64,000 nucleotides of DNA, taken from Flammula alnicola. Its lineage: Eukaryota; Basidiomycota; Agaricomycetes; Agaricales; Strophariaceae. Shown here in pieces: positions 10,801 through 23,902 of this stretch (within the stretch, counting starts at the first letter, position 1; every line of letters starts with the position of its first letter). The stretch is taken from positions 81,341-145,340 of the forward strand of contig JADNRV010000136.1 in assembly GCA_015499995.1 (NCBI GenBank), written 5' to 3'. The notes under the pieces are model-generated. The model made no database searches. It worked only from the letters and a program-made list of their open reading frames with translations, and was not told the DNA's origin. Both the position numbers and the translations under genes were made by a program.

Positions 10801-13800
10801 GTGGCAAGCTGGAATCGAAGAATATGCTGGGTATGGTGATCGACGAGAACCAGTGCACAGGGACCATGGTCGGACTGAGCAGCCAGCTCGTCCTTCGCCA
10901 TAAAGACCCGAGATTTGCAGCTCTCCCTAGATCACGCTGTGTGCTCATACCCCACGGCGGCGTAGACTTCACCCTCTCCCCAGATCAAAATCACGTCCGC
11001 GTGAACATTGACACCCGCAGCAATTTCATGCGTCAAGTTATGTGGTACAAATACGAGATCGACTCCGATCTTGGGTTACTCGTTAGCAACGTCAACCTCA
11101 CTAGTCGGCTCTACAGGATCTACTTGCATGCTTTGTGTAGCCATCCTCTCCCAGACCCTCTGACGAGCCAGACAGGCACCGATCACGCATTGCAGGAATT
11201 GGGCGCTGCTGGCTGTTTCTCGTTCCAGAGGCTGACAGAGGCTGACATCAATCTCCTTCGGCTCATCGGAAATATCACTCCTCCTCGGCATTACTATCCG
11301 AAGCACCTTCGCGCCATGCAGACTATCAAGTGGTCTCCTCACCTTCCAGCCCTTTCTCAGCAGGGCACGTTCGACTCCGCCGTACACAGCATTCTGCAAT
11401 ATGCACAATCCCTAACCATCTTCGCTGAGCCAAAAGAAAGAGGAGTTGACCTTGACTACAAGCTTGACTGTGATTCCTTCTTGATGACACGTGCAACGGG
11501 GAGGAATGCTGTCTACTACGAGGGCGGTGTCAATATATCACCGGATTTCGATAGGAGACATGATTCTCGAGATTCTCCTCATATCACTGACCATGACTCT
11601 GATGGGATTGAGGCCCTGAACACCTCGCGGTTGGTGTACGCTTGGCCTGTAGGCCTTACTCGCCCTCTCGAGACCTCTGAGCTCCTCGAGGCCTTCAAAG
11701 AGTGGCGCCACATGAGCGGACTTATCCCAGACCAATCTTTGATTTATACCCAAGAATGGCTGCACATTGATCTATCCGAAAAATGGCTCAGTCTCTATGA
11801 TCTCTGTCGTCGAACAGGGCAACATATCTCAACGAAGTTTGAGTTGGTCTTTTCGTTCGCTGCTCTGGCTTATAGCAAGCCAAGCCTTCGGAAATATATT
11901 CCCATCCTACTAGCCATAGCCACTATACACAGGTCGTTCTTTATTGCTCCACCCCCGCATTCGTCCTATGACCTGACAGATGGATTTGAGCCCGTTCGGG
12001 AACGGGTCCGGAGTATGATTGTTTCAGGAACCTACGATTTCGACAGCAGCCCCGCTGGGCAGCTCTTGCGAGAACCGAATGAGACTCTAAGCGCCTTCCG
12101 TTATCGACAATCCATGCACCACGAGGAAATTTCTCAGCGTAGAATCAATAATGCAGCAGACTACTTGATGAACCAGTGGCGCTGTTCCACTCCACGATCC
12201 CCTTTCTATCAAACCGACGACTCAAGCTGGTTCAACACCGAAAAGATCATGACCGGTGTCACGGCATACTTCGCGAGCTGTTCTCGCAATACGGACCTTC
12301 GCTCATTCGCTTCTCAGGTCACAACGATGCTCGAGGAAAACTATGTGGCCTCTCCATTGACAGGCGGACAGATTCCCAAATTCCGCTTTGTCCCCCAGTT
12401 TGACATCAACTGTGGTCAATTTGACTCCCCTTTTACCTTGGCAAACCTTCTTTACAGTCGTCGTACGAATTCTGGCCCGGCGCGTTCTACCCGCGAGTTT
12501 GGAACAGAGGCGCCCATCAATCCCAAAGCCTTTGGCAAACCCATTGACACTAGCGATTTAGAGAATCTCATCTCCCAATTTCAGCGCAACGGTCCCTCTG
12601 TGCTCACTCAACTGTATAGCCAGCGTCTCGAAAGCAGCCGGAGAGAATTGCATGGCAGGCAGCCTTCTATATTTCCCGAGCATGTGCCTCCCTTGGATGT
12701 CTGTCTTGCATATCGGAGCGGGTGCCAGAGTCGCCTGCGTAACATTTCGTCGTCAATCCAATCTGCTTTGGCGCCTTCAACGACTACAGAAATTATCCTC
12801 ACGGATGCAGGGTTGTGGCCTCGCATTCATCCCCGTGCCATGTTACATCCCCTGGCTTCCACAGCTAACATCCATCTTACTTCAGAATGGGCCGAGAGTT
12901 TGACCAACTTTGCCGAGGTCTTCATCGAGTACCAGCACTCCCAGCGGTTGGTGGCGTATGCCCTTCACCTAGAAGCCGATAACTTCTTTAAAGAGCTCGA
13001 CAACGCATCATTCAATCGGTCGGATGCAGAGAAGAATCCTGACTGGCTATTGATACAGGTAAGAATGAATTGTAACTGGAATACCGAGCTTAGTTTCCTG
13101 ACGGCATTGATTACTTTCAGATCCAAGGAAACTCCATCACCCGTGCGGTCCAGTCTGATGTTGCGCGAGAGATGATAACACCCTCCTCGAGAGATAACAC
13201 AGTTCTCCAGCTCAACATGGGAGAGGGGAAATCTCATGTCATCGTCCCTCTTGTGGCGGTGGCTCTGGCTGACTCGCACAAGCTTGTTCGAGTTGTTGTT
13301 CTAAAGCCTCTTGCAGGTCAAATGTTCCATCTTCTCGTCGAGCGCATTTCTGGGCTTGCCAATCGTCGAATATTCTATCTTCCGTTCTCCCGTGACGTAA
13401 CAATGAACGTGCAACAGATCCAGCATATTCGAAATCTATTCCAGGAGTGTGCTCGCGTTCAAGGAGTCTTGGTGACCCAACCGGAACATATCCTTTCTTT
13501 CCGGTTGATGGTAATTGACCGAATGCTATCTTCGGACTCTCCTCTCAACGACGCTGCACAGGAGTTGCAGGAGACGCAGGCATGGCTGACTTCCGCTTCG
13601 CGAGACATCCTCGACGAGAGCGACGAACTTCTCCATGTCCGGTATCAACTTATCTACACTATGGATGAGCAGCAGCCACTCGATGGCGGCCCAGATCGCT
13701 GGACTACCACACAAATGATATTTGACCTTGTGCGCCGCCATATCAAGCAGCTCCATGATGAATTTCCTGAGCAGGTTGAGCTTCTCGAGCACCATGGGGC

Positions 13801-16503
13801 GGAGGCTTACGAAGGAGAATTTTCCCATGTTCGTCTGCTTGGAGCCTCGGCTTCGCAGAAACTCGTTTCCCAAATTGCCGAAGATGCCTTGATTGGAGCG
13901 CTTAAAAACTTGACTTTTGTTGGTCTCAGCGCGCAGCCTCGTCTCCGTACTGCAGTCCTTCGCTTTATCAAGGAGCACAGTGTCGACCGTGAAACGTACC
14001 TCACTGTCAAACGTTTCTACGGAAAATCTGTTCTCTGGCAAGGCCTCCTCCTACTTCGCGGTCTCCTTGCCCATGGTATCCTGGTATATGTTCTTAGCCA
14101 ACGACGTTGGAGAGTGGACTATGGACTTGACTTGAAACGCTCACTGCTCGCTGTTCCTTACAGAGCTAAGGTATTTCTCACACCTTTCTAACTTCCGGTT
14201 ATGCAATTTTAATCACGCCATATGCTACAGGATATGCCCAGTTTACGGAGCGAGTTCGGTCATCCAGACGTAGCCGTATGCCTGACGTGTTTGAGCTACT
14301 ACTACGGAGGTCTCACTCTCTCCCAAGTGCGAGAATGCTTTGACCTTCTCATCAAGCTCGACAATCCTCCTCTAGTGAATACGAGAAGTGGGTTAAGCGG
14401 GGCGGAACAGACATTCCTGTGTTGCTTCGCCAGCTCATAGGGGTGAACACGAAGGATGTGCAGACGTTTACAAGCGATGTTGTTCCTATCTTCCAGCATA
14501 ACCAAGCCGTCGTCAACTTCTTCCTTTCACAAGTCGTTTTTCCCAAGGAGGCCAAAGAATTCCCTTCCAAACTGGGCACATCTGGATGGGATTTGGCGGA
14601 GCACAAGCCTAACTTCACCACTGGTTTCAGCGGAACAAACGACAACTCTGATTTGCTACCCACGTCGATCACTCAGAGCGACCCTGTCAATCAACTTCGA
14701 ACAAACGCTCAAGTTCTTGGGTATCTGCTTCAACCCGAGAACGACAGGTACATCTGCACCGAAGGCGCAAAAGGACAACCATGCTCAGTGACGGAGTTTT
14801 TGGAGTTACTGGTTCGGGAGTCGCAGGAGGTCAGAGTTCTGCTTGACGTCGGGGCCCAGGTAAGCTTGTATTGTTGTGAATTGAAGAAAATTCTAACGGT
14901 GACGATAGATGCTGGAAATGACCAACCAGAAGTTGGTCGAGCACTGGTTATCGTTAAGGCAGGACGTTGCGGCAGGGGTGTTCTTCGATGATGCGGACAA
15001 GTTGTTGGTTCTCAGTCGGGATGGCGTGGTCGAACCACTCTACTCATCACCTTTCTTTCAACTGCTTCATCAATGTGTCATCTATCTCGACGATGCGCAT
15101 ATGAGGGGAACCGACCTTAAGCTTCCTGTTAACTTTCGAGCTGTGGTAACACTCGGTCCCAAAGTCACAAAAGACAGGTTGGTTCAAGGTACGTTGCTGG
15201 TTTTCGCCTCTACTGTGAAAACATTGACACGGAAAAACTTTCAGGCTGTATGCGGATGCGAAAGCTAGGTCAAGGCCAATCCGTCGTCTTCTGCGCTCCT
15301 CCTGAGGTGGACAGGAGCATACGAGAGGCCGAAAACATCAGTTCATTATGCCCAGTAAAGGTCATCGACGTTCTCAGCTGGGTGATGTCAAAGACATGCA
15401 CCGACATCGAACATCACACACCCCATTGGGTCCAACAGGGTGTTGACTATCACAATAGACGAAAAGCAGACGACGCATTTTCTGCCTCTGAAGCGGACGT
15501 TGAACTTTTGAAACACACTTGGCTTCAACCCGCAGCACGATCCCTGGACGAAATGTATGGTTTCATGACCAAATACACCTCCAACTCGGTCAACGACATT
15601 CCAGCCATGCGCGAGCGCCTTCGCCTGCTCGGAGTCACAACGGTGCGTGATGCACAAATGGAGGAGGAGCAGGAAAGGGAGGTCAGTCATGAGGTCGAGC
15701 AGGAGCTACAGCTGGAGAGACCCCCCAGAGTCCCGCCTGCTGTGCATCACCTGGACGAAGAAGTTCGGCGCTTTGTCCGACAGGGTACCATCCGCCCCAA
15801 CTCCGACATCTTCTTCCCTCTCATGACCCCGCTCCGTTCTGAATCAGACGCGCTCAGTCCTCGGAACCGATGGTCGAGACAACTTCTGGCTACTCGAGAC
15901 TTCATGACCACAACGAAGAACAGAAAAGAGAAATCTGTTCTCACCAACTATCTGCGTCCCGTCAACTGGATTGTCTCACATGTGCTTAGGGATGGAAGCT
16001 TGATTCTCGTCGTGATGAGCCCATATGAGGTCAATATTCTTCTTCAGGATATTCGCGCAAGCAAGGTCGTACGCCTGCATATGTTTGCGCCCCGCACCAC
16101 TCAGACCATGAAACCATTCGACGACCTCACGTTCTACTGCGTCCCACCATTGCCGCCAAGAAACACTGCTTCGGTATCCCTGTCTCTCGATGTACGCTGT
16201 CAGCTCAACATCTGGGCTGGCCAGCTCTATTTGGACGAATATGAGACATACCGCCGTCTATGCCTGCTTTTGGGCGTCTCCTGGAGTGAAGAAACGGGAT
16301 ACAGTTCAGTGGAGATGGATCGATTTGTTCCTAGAAGAGGACGGATTGGGGAGATGGTGGATGTATGCCTGTTCGACGAGAGTCCGTTGGCATTGTTGAA
16401 GACGCTGTTTGGGCTGAGGAGGAAGGGCATGACCTATGAGCTGACGCACATGGGTAAGCTTCTGCATGCTCGTCTGCTTTCACGAGAAGACTTTGAGGAG
16501 TGA
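7847..16503 (+). pseudogene. DUF6606/DUF3638/DUF3645 giant protein, remainder of the split gene
   Basis: This continues the gene begun at the left edge: the end of DUF6606, then DUF3638 with a P-loop-like LNMGEGKS (about 13210-13235), then DUF3645 with VPYRAK and HPDVAV (about 14155-14280) and a conserved C-terminal part to the stop at 16501-16503. Introns with clean borders are 9468-9523, 10189-10240, 10316-10373, 13059-13120, 14171-14230, 14860-14908 and 15189-15244. Two lesions break it. A TAG at 8933-8935 interrupts a frame that is conserved on both sides. A one-base loss near 14376 separates NPPL from EYEKW. With the transposon insertion the gene cannot make the normal protein. The function of the family is unproven; a P-loop NTPase-like role has been suggested. 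Confidence 0.85.
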
Positions 16504-17515
16504 TTTGAGATTTTGAGGAATGGGAAGAGGTGTGTCGCCTAACATCCCTTTTCGTGATCTGAGTAACCTTTAACTTACCGGTGTTTATAAAGTTCGGGAT
16601 TGCTAGTATGGCTTTTGTATCGTTGGTGACATGTTACGAGTCCCAGAAATTTGAATGTATGTTTCCTGCGTCAAGACAATTATATTAGTGCCCCAGATGA
16701 TATAGATATAAAGCACACCAATACCCTTTTTCCACGTCCGCGTCTGTACAAGCATCAGGGTCTTCCTACCATCGCTATTGGTAAGACTGGTCAGTGAATA
16801 TATTGTCCAGGCACGGCGATGTAAGCGGATTTGCAGATTTCAAGGCCATTGAATCTCAAGTCTGCCGAACTTGAGACGTGTCCATGGTGAATTATTCGGT
16901 GGAAGGTAACGTTGAGCATGAATCCGAAGTGGGCGCCTCTTCTGCATATGAAGTATCGCCGAGAGGCTTGTAAATCTGGAAATCATATCCGAGAATGGCT
17001 GCAGAACTCACCCGTGCAAATAGGGCTGCTGGCCGTAACCGTTGCGTCCAGGATTCCGGCAAAAAAATAAAAAATCCTATACGGCTCCTTAAATCTTACT
17101 TCCTTGAGCTGATGAACGTTAGCAATCGATAGGCGCTCGGACTGAAGCGATTTCATTGCTAGTCTCGAAATTGCAGACATTGCGCTCGGACTTGGTGTCC
17201 ACTTCACGGTTTCCGAAAAGAGAATTTAATCGATAAATATATGAATAATCATCTACCGAACTCTGCACTGTGAAGGCCCTTCCCGACAGCCCGCCCACCA
17301 AACGTCAGCGCTAAAGCCTCGTCTGGATCGTCTCTGTCGCGCAACATCGTCATAATCTAATCTAATCTACGCGCCCACTATTACAACGCCAATGCTCTGG
17401 CTGCTGCAGCGATGTACATACGTGACACCACGACCAGGCGACAATTGCCACCTTTCGAGTTCCTCCAAAGTTTCACTCAGCTTTTACCATGGTATCTTCG
17501 TTAAATGTATCAAAA
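16504..17515. other. Intergenic, no gene seen
   Basis: AT-richer spacer between the convergent ends of the DUF3638 gene and the first deaminase-like pseudogene. No frame with recognisable protein similarity was found. Confidence 0.6.
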
Positions 17516-19647
17516 TCATCGCAGTCGACAGGCGACTGTGTTATAGTGGACGCTGCGACGAGAACGAGTCTGAGAAGCATTCCGAAGAGCAGATGCAAGT
17601 TTACGCCATAAAATGTCCTCCAGGTCGCGGAGAACAGCAATATCAACCCCCACCAGAGGCGGGCTCCATGCATAGATAACTCCGTGCGATGCAGGCAGAT
17701 TGATATCAGTCAGTTTATTGCCAAGCCAATTGCAACACCAGCAACAATTGTTGCTGACGGCGATGGCTCTCTCGAACGTCGCCTGCATAAGAAGTCAAAT
17801 ATTTTGTAGATCAGACAATGGCAGGAGAAAAAACAGACAAGAAACATACCGGCCCAATAATCTCCTCCAGCACCGCCTCATTCTGGATCTGAACGTCATA
17901 TTTGACGCGATCGGAGCCTTCAGCGAAGTAGCTCAGAAGTCCCATTAGAGTTGTTTCTGCGTGAACGGTACCCGTGAACCTGAACGGACAGAGATCGGGA
18001 AGTGAATCCCCAATAGTGGCGCGAGCTGCCAGAGATGAAGCAGGGTATCGGCGGAAGAATTCTGCATTAATGTCGTCCTTCGACATGACCTTGACGCTGC
18101 AGCGGGGAACCTCTACCAAGCCGATGTCGAGGTTCTCAGGTACTCGAAGACTCAAGGTCCGATCGTACAAACTCATTATTGCGGCATGCCACGCCACAAT
18201 AGACTGTAAGTACTGGAGAACCTGTTGTCCTCGGCTTTCCGTCGGCTCTCGTCCCATGTCATCTAGGTACGGAACCATCAGCTCAGCACCGGGATTGAAC
18301 ATATCTCTACTCACCGGATGCTACATTATCTGCATAAGCGAAACGATAAGTTCGTCTGGTACATGGGAAATTGTATTATTACATACCGTCTGTAGGCGAT
18401 TCCAAGCCGAGGCGGTACGCGAGTGACGTCTTAGTCAAAAGAATCTGTACGACATTTGCCTCCCAGTTTATGAAACGATACAAAAGGTGACAAAATGCAT
18501 GGACATCCCGCAGCGCGGACGCTACTTTCTCTGGCCGCTTCTCACCTGCTGGCTTCGACCGCTCTGCTTCCTTTGCGTCGTTCGCTTTCTTGACTGAACG
18601 TTTTACATGTCAAGTACTCTTGCAAGGAATTGGGCCCAGGCCTTTACAGTCGTATTCGATAGCTCCCACTGGACTTGGCCGCCAGAACCGTCGAGGGTTC
18701 GTTGTCTCATCCCATCGGGAAACATGGCTTGGCTAGATGCCCACATAGGTCGATTGATCCATTGAATGTCGTCAAGCTCGCATTCTCCGGGCGTCCAGTA
18801 GTATATTCTCTGAACCAGGTTCACCTTCCAGGACTGCTCGTCTTGGAATACACGCGAAGAAAGTTTCCGGAAGCTGCGATCCACGACAAACAAGCAAAAG
18901 TCACTGAATTGCTTGACTCGATCCCCGGAATGGGAATTGTAGTTTGCCAAAATAGCGCAGAGGTCTGAGATGTGTTCCTTGAGGGTGACTTCACTGTCGC
19001 TGTGAAAGAATTATCAGCGCGTGGTGGGAAAATGGTATCAGCACACGTACTATTCACCCACCACCTGCTGGAATGTCTTGTCCCCTTTCGCCACCACTTC
19101 CACCCTTAGTTCCGATGGAGGCGACATATTAAAAGGGTTTTGCGTCACGACCAGGATCCGTACCCCTTCAATGGTGATACTGCCTGTCACGGCGATGGCC
19201 TTTGCTTCGTTGTCGAATGTGTCGTTGCACGTGAAAAGGGCGACCAAATGACGCAGAAACAAGGGAACCTCAGTCTTCTTGCTTGTGGGAGAGGCTCGTG
19301 TACCCATACCCTGGAGCATGGTAGTAAGGGTGCGGATACGTTCCGCAACACTACTGAATGTGACATTATCAGCAGATGGCATAGCGAGCGGCGAAAAACT
19401 GAGGTTGGTAGAGCTTGTCCAGCTCCTCCAGACGAGCGTCGTCGGTCAACGACAGGAAGTGGGGGGTAATGCGGAGACGAGTCTGAATACGAGTCAGATA
19501 AGGGCTTAGATGCACCCTTGAAAACTGGTCATGTCCAAAAAGGATTGCGGCGGCAAATCCGAGTTGCGTTCTCTCCCTACGGCATTGATTCGGCAATGGT
19601 CCGTCGGTTTTCCTTATTGGGGAGTACTCCTCAGCTGCCAGTGTCAC
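17516..19647 (-). pseudogene. OTT_1508-like deaminase-fold protein, copy A, decayed
   Basis: From the 5' side: an N-terminal region beginning MTLAAEEY, a middle region (19051-19382, then 18603-18999 after an intron at 19000-19050), a His-Ala-Glu motif in VHAETTLMGLL (about 17930-17965), and, after an intron at 17783-17849, a CCWCC motif in AVSNNCCWCCNWLG. HAE plus paired cysteines is the zinc site of the OTT_1508 (PF14441) deaminase-like family that is expanded in fungi. The substrate is unknown. The copy is broken by a one-base shift near 19381, a TAA at 18603-18605 where copy B has a sense codon, and another one-base loss just after it. The tandem partner is copy B. Confidence 0.72.
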
Positions 19648-19902
19648 ACAAGTGGCCGCAAAAACCCCCGAGGAGCCGGTCAGTACATTTTATTTTTTGA
19701 AGTTCCTTTAGAAGTGTACACCTCTAGTGCGAGTCCCACCAAAGTCCCACTGCACATCGAGGCGATTTTAAATTTTACAGTATATACTATATGATATAGC
19801 AAGTCGTAAGTATAAACAGTTGAATTTTTCAATTCACCACGATCCTTCTTAAAGGCTTCTTTCATCTCGCTATATTCACGCGACAGTTGTTCCATTTCCG
19901 TT

Positions 19903-21215
19903 CTACAAATTAGGAGGGACAAATTGCCACGGTGTACATGTGCAGGAAAATATGCGGGCCTGTGCTCGAGCCAGAGCTGTGAAGCTTAGAAGAAGCATCT
20001 TGAAGAGCAGATGCCACCTCCCCTCATAATGCGTCCTCCAGGTCGCGGAGGACACTAACGTTAACTGCCACACTCCCATAAGAGGTCTCCAAGTGCAGAA
20101 CATTCCGTGCGATCCAAGCAACGTAATATCAGTTAACTTACCGCTGAGCCAATGGTAACAGCAGCAGCACTTCCTGCTGACAGCGACGGCTCTCTCGAAC
20201 GTCGTCGCCTGCACAAATAGTCCCATATGTTGTAAGTACATTAGACACATCGTGGAAAAAAAACAGACGAACAACATACTACAGGCTCTATGTCAATTCA
20301 GAGAAGCAGCCCCTCGGTCTGACTTTGAATGCCATATTTCACGCAACGAGACCCAGGAAAGAAGTGGGACAGGAGTCCCATTAGAGTCGTCTCCGCATGA
20401 CTATGATGAGTTGAAAGAATGGCCTCAGTAGTAGCGCGAACCTCAGGGCTTACAGAGGGATATCGGCGGAAGAATTCTTCACTGATCTCACAAGACGCGG
20501 TCTTGTCGCTGCTCCGAGGAACCTCGACCAGCCCAATTTCGAGCTGTTCGGAGACTCGAAGGCTTAAAGTCAGGTCGGAAAAATTCATGATAGCGGCCTT
20601 CCATGCCACAATAGCCGCAAGTCTCGGAGAACTTGGTGTTCTTCACTTTCCGTGGACTCTCATAGCATGTCATTTGTGCGCAACAGCGTCAATGCAGCGC
20701 GAAATTCAACACATCACGGCTCACCAGCTTCCGCGTTCTCTGCGAGAGCGAACAAATAAACTAAGCTGGGACACATGGAACGGTATAAATTACATACCGC
20801 CTGCAGTGCTGAGGTGGAATGTAGACTCGGACGCAAGTGATGTCTTGGTTGAAAGGGTCTTGACGACTTCCGCATTCCAATTTACGAAAAGACAGAAGGT
20901 GGCAACATGCATTGACATCCCCCAAAGCAGACTCTACTTTTGCTGGCCGTTTCTCGCTTGGTGGCTCTGAGGGCTCTGCGTCCTTTGCCCGCTGCGCTTC
21001 CTCCACTGAAACCTTGACAAGTGCAAGTATCTTAGCGAGGAACTGCGCCCAGGCCTTCACGGTGATGTTTGATAACTCCCGTTGGACTTGGCCACCAGAA
21101 CCATTCAGCGTTCGTTGTCTCATTCCATTGGGAGACATTTCCTGGCAGGATGTTCAGTGTTCACTCAAGACTGGGATGAACGAGCGGAGCGAGCACCGCA
21201 ATTTACTGAACCAGG
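19903..21215 (-). pseudogene. OTT_1508-like deaminase-fold protein, copy B, 5'-truncated
   Basis: A paralogue of copy A in the same orientation. It matches from just before GMRQRTL (about 21125) through the Lys/Glu-rich linker ending EKRPAKVESALGDV, the HAE motif in SHAETTLMGLL (about 20390) and the cysteine motif VAVSRKCCCCYHWL (about 20170). The first third of the protein is missing: similarity fades near 21215, at an NLVQ stretch that copy A also has. Relative to copy A there is a two-base loss just after CHLL (about 20890), and a frame break plus an in-frame TGA near the C terminus. Such a product could not be made intact. Confidence 0.68.
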
Positions 21216-21293
21216 TTCCTGAATGTTCAACATCGAGAATTTATGTTAGAAGTAGATAGTCCATGTACTGTACAGTGTACTTTATGTAGGATA

Positions 21294-23638
21294 TCATGTA
21301 GGGACAGGAACGAGGGATACCGAGGTCAATGAAGGTGCAAGACCATCGTAAATTGGACACAGGTCCTTCCACGCTTCTGTTTATGAAGTTGTGAAGCAAT
21401 TAGCCATTTCTTTCTCATTACAAACGTGCCACTTACGGGGAGGATTGACGACCTGAGGTGTGTCTTGTGGATCTTCTGCAAATACAACTGCTAAACCTCT
21501 GGACGAAGTCATGAATACGAATGTTTCCATTGGCGTAGATATAGAGAATGAATCCATACCTATTGAGATGCCAATCTATATGACTATTTTGCGAGCCAAT
21601 CTTGTTTATTAAAATGAAACATCATAAAGAATCATTCAACTTACCAGTGGAAAATCCATGGACCAGGGTTATCAGTCCTGAACCGAATGGTAACATTACT
21701 TCCCGCATCTCCAAGGCTGACGACGTCTCTGCGCACAGGATTGACATAGTTATAGGTATCGGCCGTTCCAGCGCTTCGCACTACGCTGAATGAATGCTAA
21801 ACAGTTCAATTCAATGTTGAAATCACGTAAAAATTTATGGAGACAGGAAAGCTTACACCATGTAAGTGAAATGGATGCTAATTACGCGAAGAAAAATATG
21901 AGGCTCATCATTTTCTCGGTTAAAAACAGCAATGCTTACCGGACCATCGAAAACGCCTCCTGGTACAGAAAGGGAGACCGACTTATTACGAGGCAGCGTG
22001 ATAACCGATCCTTTAGGTAAAAAGTCATGCGGGGACCGAGCTCCACTCAGAATTTGCAAAAGAACCGGGACGCTCGGAGGTTCGAAGGTCGCCCCGTTAA
22101 CTGCATACAATTGGGAAGCATCATCAAATGTAAGGGCCAAGTTAATGTTCACGTCAGCACCATCCACCGCCGGTGCACCAGGAGCAGCAGGGTTAACCAG
22201 AGCATGGAGGTGCATCTCATCGAGGAAGTTATTCTGGGTTAAGTTCGTGGCAGGGTCTCTATTCGGGGCACCCTTGTAGCGCAGAATGGCAGAACTGAGG
22301 CCACCATCGTAAGTTAGAGTGAGATTTCCTTTACCAGAGTCGGGTAATGAGCGAATCCAGTAGTTATTAATCGGCTGGTTCGCGTTGAGGACCACAGAAT
22401 ATCGCTGTCCTTGAAATAAAACATGCCCATCATTCAGGCGTTGAGAATGCGCAGCATGAGATTCTTACCAGGGAAGATTTCCAAAGTGTCAACCACCACA
22501 GGGTTTACGCTTTCGCTATCGGCTTCGATGACTGTCAGAAGATGATTATCAATTGAGAAGGTATAAGTCGGGTCGCAGGCGATAGAGACGAGGCGCAGGC
22601 GATAACGTTTTCCATGCTCGACATTGACAATTAGAAGATCTGTGATTGGGCCGCCGGGATATCGACCCTTGCCATTGATCAAGGTGGCGTCGGCGTCTGG
22701 GAAAAATCCCACAGACGGGGACGGATAGTGATACCTATCACAAATGAATTAATTAAAACAAGCGAGTTCTTAAAATACGCACCATTCACCAAGTGTTATA
22801 ACCGTGGATTCTAAAAGAATGGCTTAGATTGTTCCGTGCTCCACCGAAAGTTAAAATTACCGTTATCAACTAACGGAGCGGATTATTAATCAGCTGGTCT
22901 AAGTAGAAGTAGGCGGTGACGCTCACCATCATACAGCGCCTTTTGGGGGTCGTTCGGGTCATAGATTACCAAAGCACCACGCATGCCATCGCAGTATTGA
23001 GCACCTGCGGAAATGGGGATAAGCACGAACATGAAAACATACATTCCTTGACGCATTACCAAAGTGGGAATGATACCAAAAAGTTCCCGCCTGGGTCGGC
23101 GCAGAGAACTTATACAGGAAGGAATGGTTGGGCGCGATCGGACATTGGCTAACGCCAACGGGACCGTCGGCCCAGTTCGTTCCGCGCTGAAAAATGCCAT
23201 GCCAATGCTACGAGAGATGAAGAGATAAGTCAAGAGTGCCCTAGAGGCCTGTATAAATTAAAAACGCACAATGCTGGTACTCCTTAGCATAGTGCTGTCT
23301 GACAGTGAGTTTACCACATTTAAGCCGAAGGTAGCGCCCTATTCGGATGAGCGTAAGTTCGTTAGATGAAATGTTCATCAAATTATATATTATATACCTT
23401 GTTAGCAGCAATAACAGGCGCAGGATATACCCCATTAACTAAGGATGCCCTAGAGACGAAGGAAGGTTGAAAAAAAGAATAACAAAGTCATTGAGAGAGC
23501 GTACGAGCGGCTGAATCCGTCTGGTGAGATTACTTTATTGACGACCTGCAAGGTGGCTTGGGGTCCAACAGCGGCATAAGATAAAGTAACAAAGAAACAG
23601 AGGAGGCAAGAAGTGAGCAACCCGAATGTGCTTTCCAT
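21294..23638 (-). CDS. Laccase (secreted multicopper oxidase)
   Basis: It oxidises phenolic substrates and reduces O2 to water; the N-terminal hydrophobic signal peptide (about residues 1-22) indicates secretion. Fourteen exons join in frame to 531 aa, the usual laccase size: 23505-23638, 23398-23449, 23270-23338, 23060-23207, 22927-23004, 22861-22869, 22783-22810, 22469-22734, 21940-22409, 21857-21877, 21645-21796, 21560-21583, 21437-21498, 21294-21376. All four copper-binding segments are present: HWHG, HSHFGAQYCDG, HPFHLHG and HCHIDWHL. Ten residues after the ligand cysteine is Leu (HLNRGL), which corresponds to the class 2 axial position. No stop or frameshift was seen. A TATAAAA box lies about 55 bases upstream, and a 602-bp hAT-like element starts 265 bases upstream of the ATG. 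Confidence 0.95.
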
Positions 23639-23690
23639 TATCTCGAGAAGAAGAGGAGCAGGGTATTATGTTGTATCCAGAAATTTCAGC

Positions 23691-23697
23691 TTTTATA
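23691..23697 (-). promoter_or_regulatory. TATA box of the laccase gene
   Basis: TATAAAA on the minus strand, about 55 bases upstream of the laccase ATG. It is the expected core promoter element for a highly inducible fungal secreted enzyme. Confidence 0.55.
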
Positions 23698-23902
23698 GAC
23701 CAAAAGAGCAGGGGCAAATCCATTTTTCGGGAAGACCGGGGGACCTTTAGGTAAGAGAACCATGAGCTGAGCCGCGGAAATAAAATGCGACACCGTTGGT
23801 AGCCATATCTGGATGGAAATGATCTGTAAAGTTAGCATCCACCAGATATTTCGTAAAGACAACAATTGATAGGACCTACTCTGATGAAAGCTATCATCAA
23901 GG

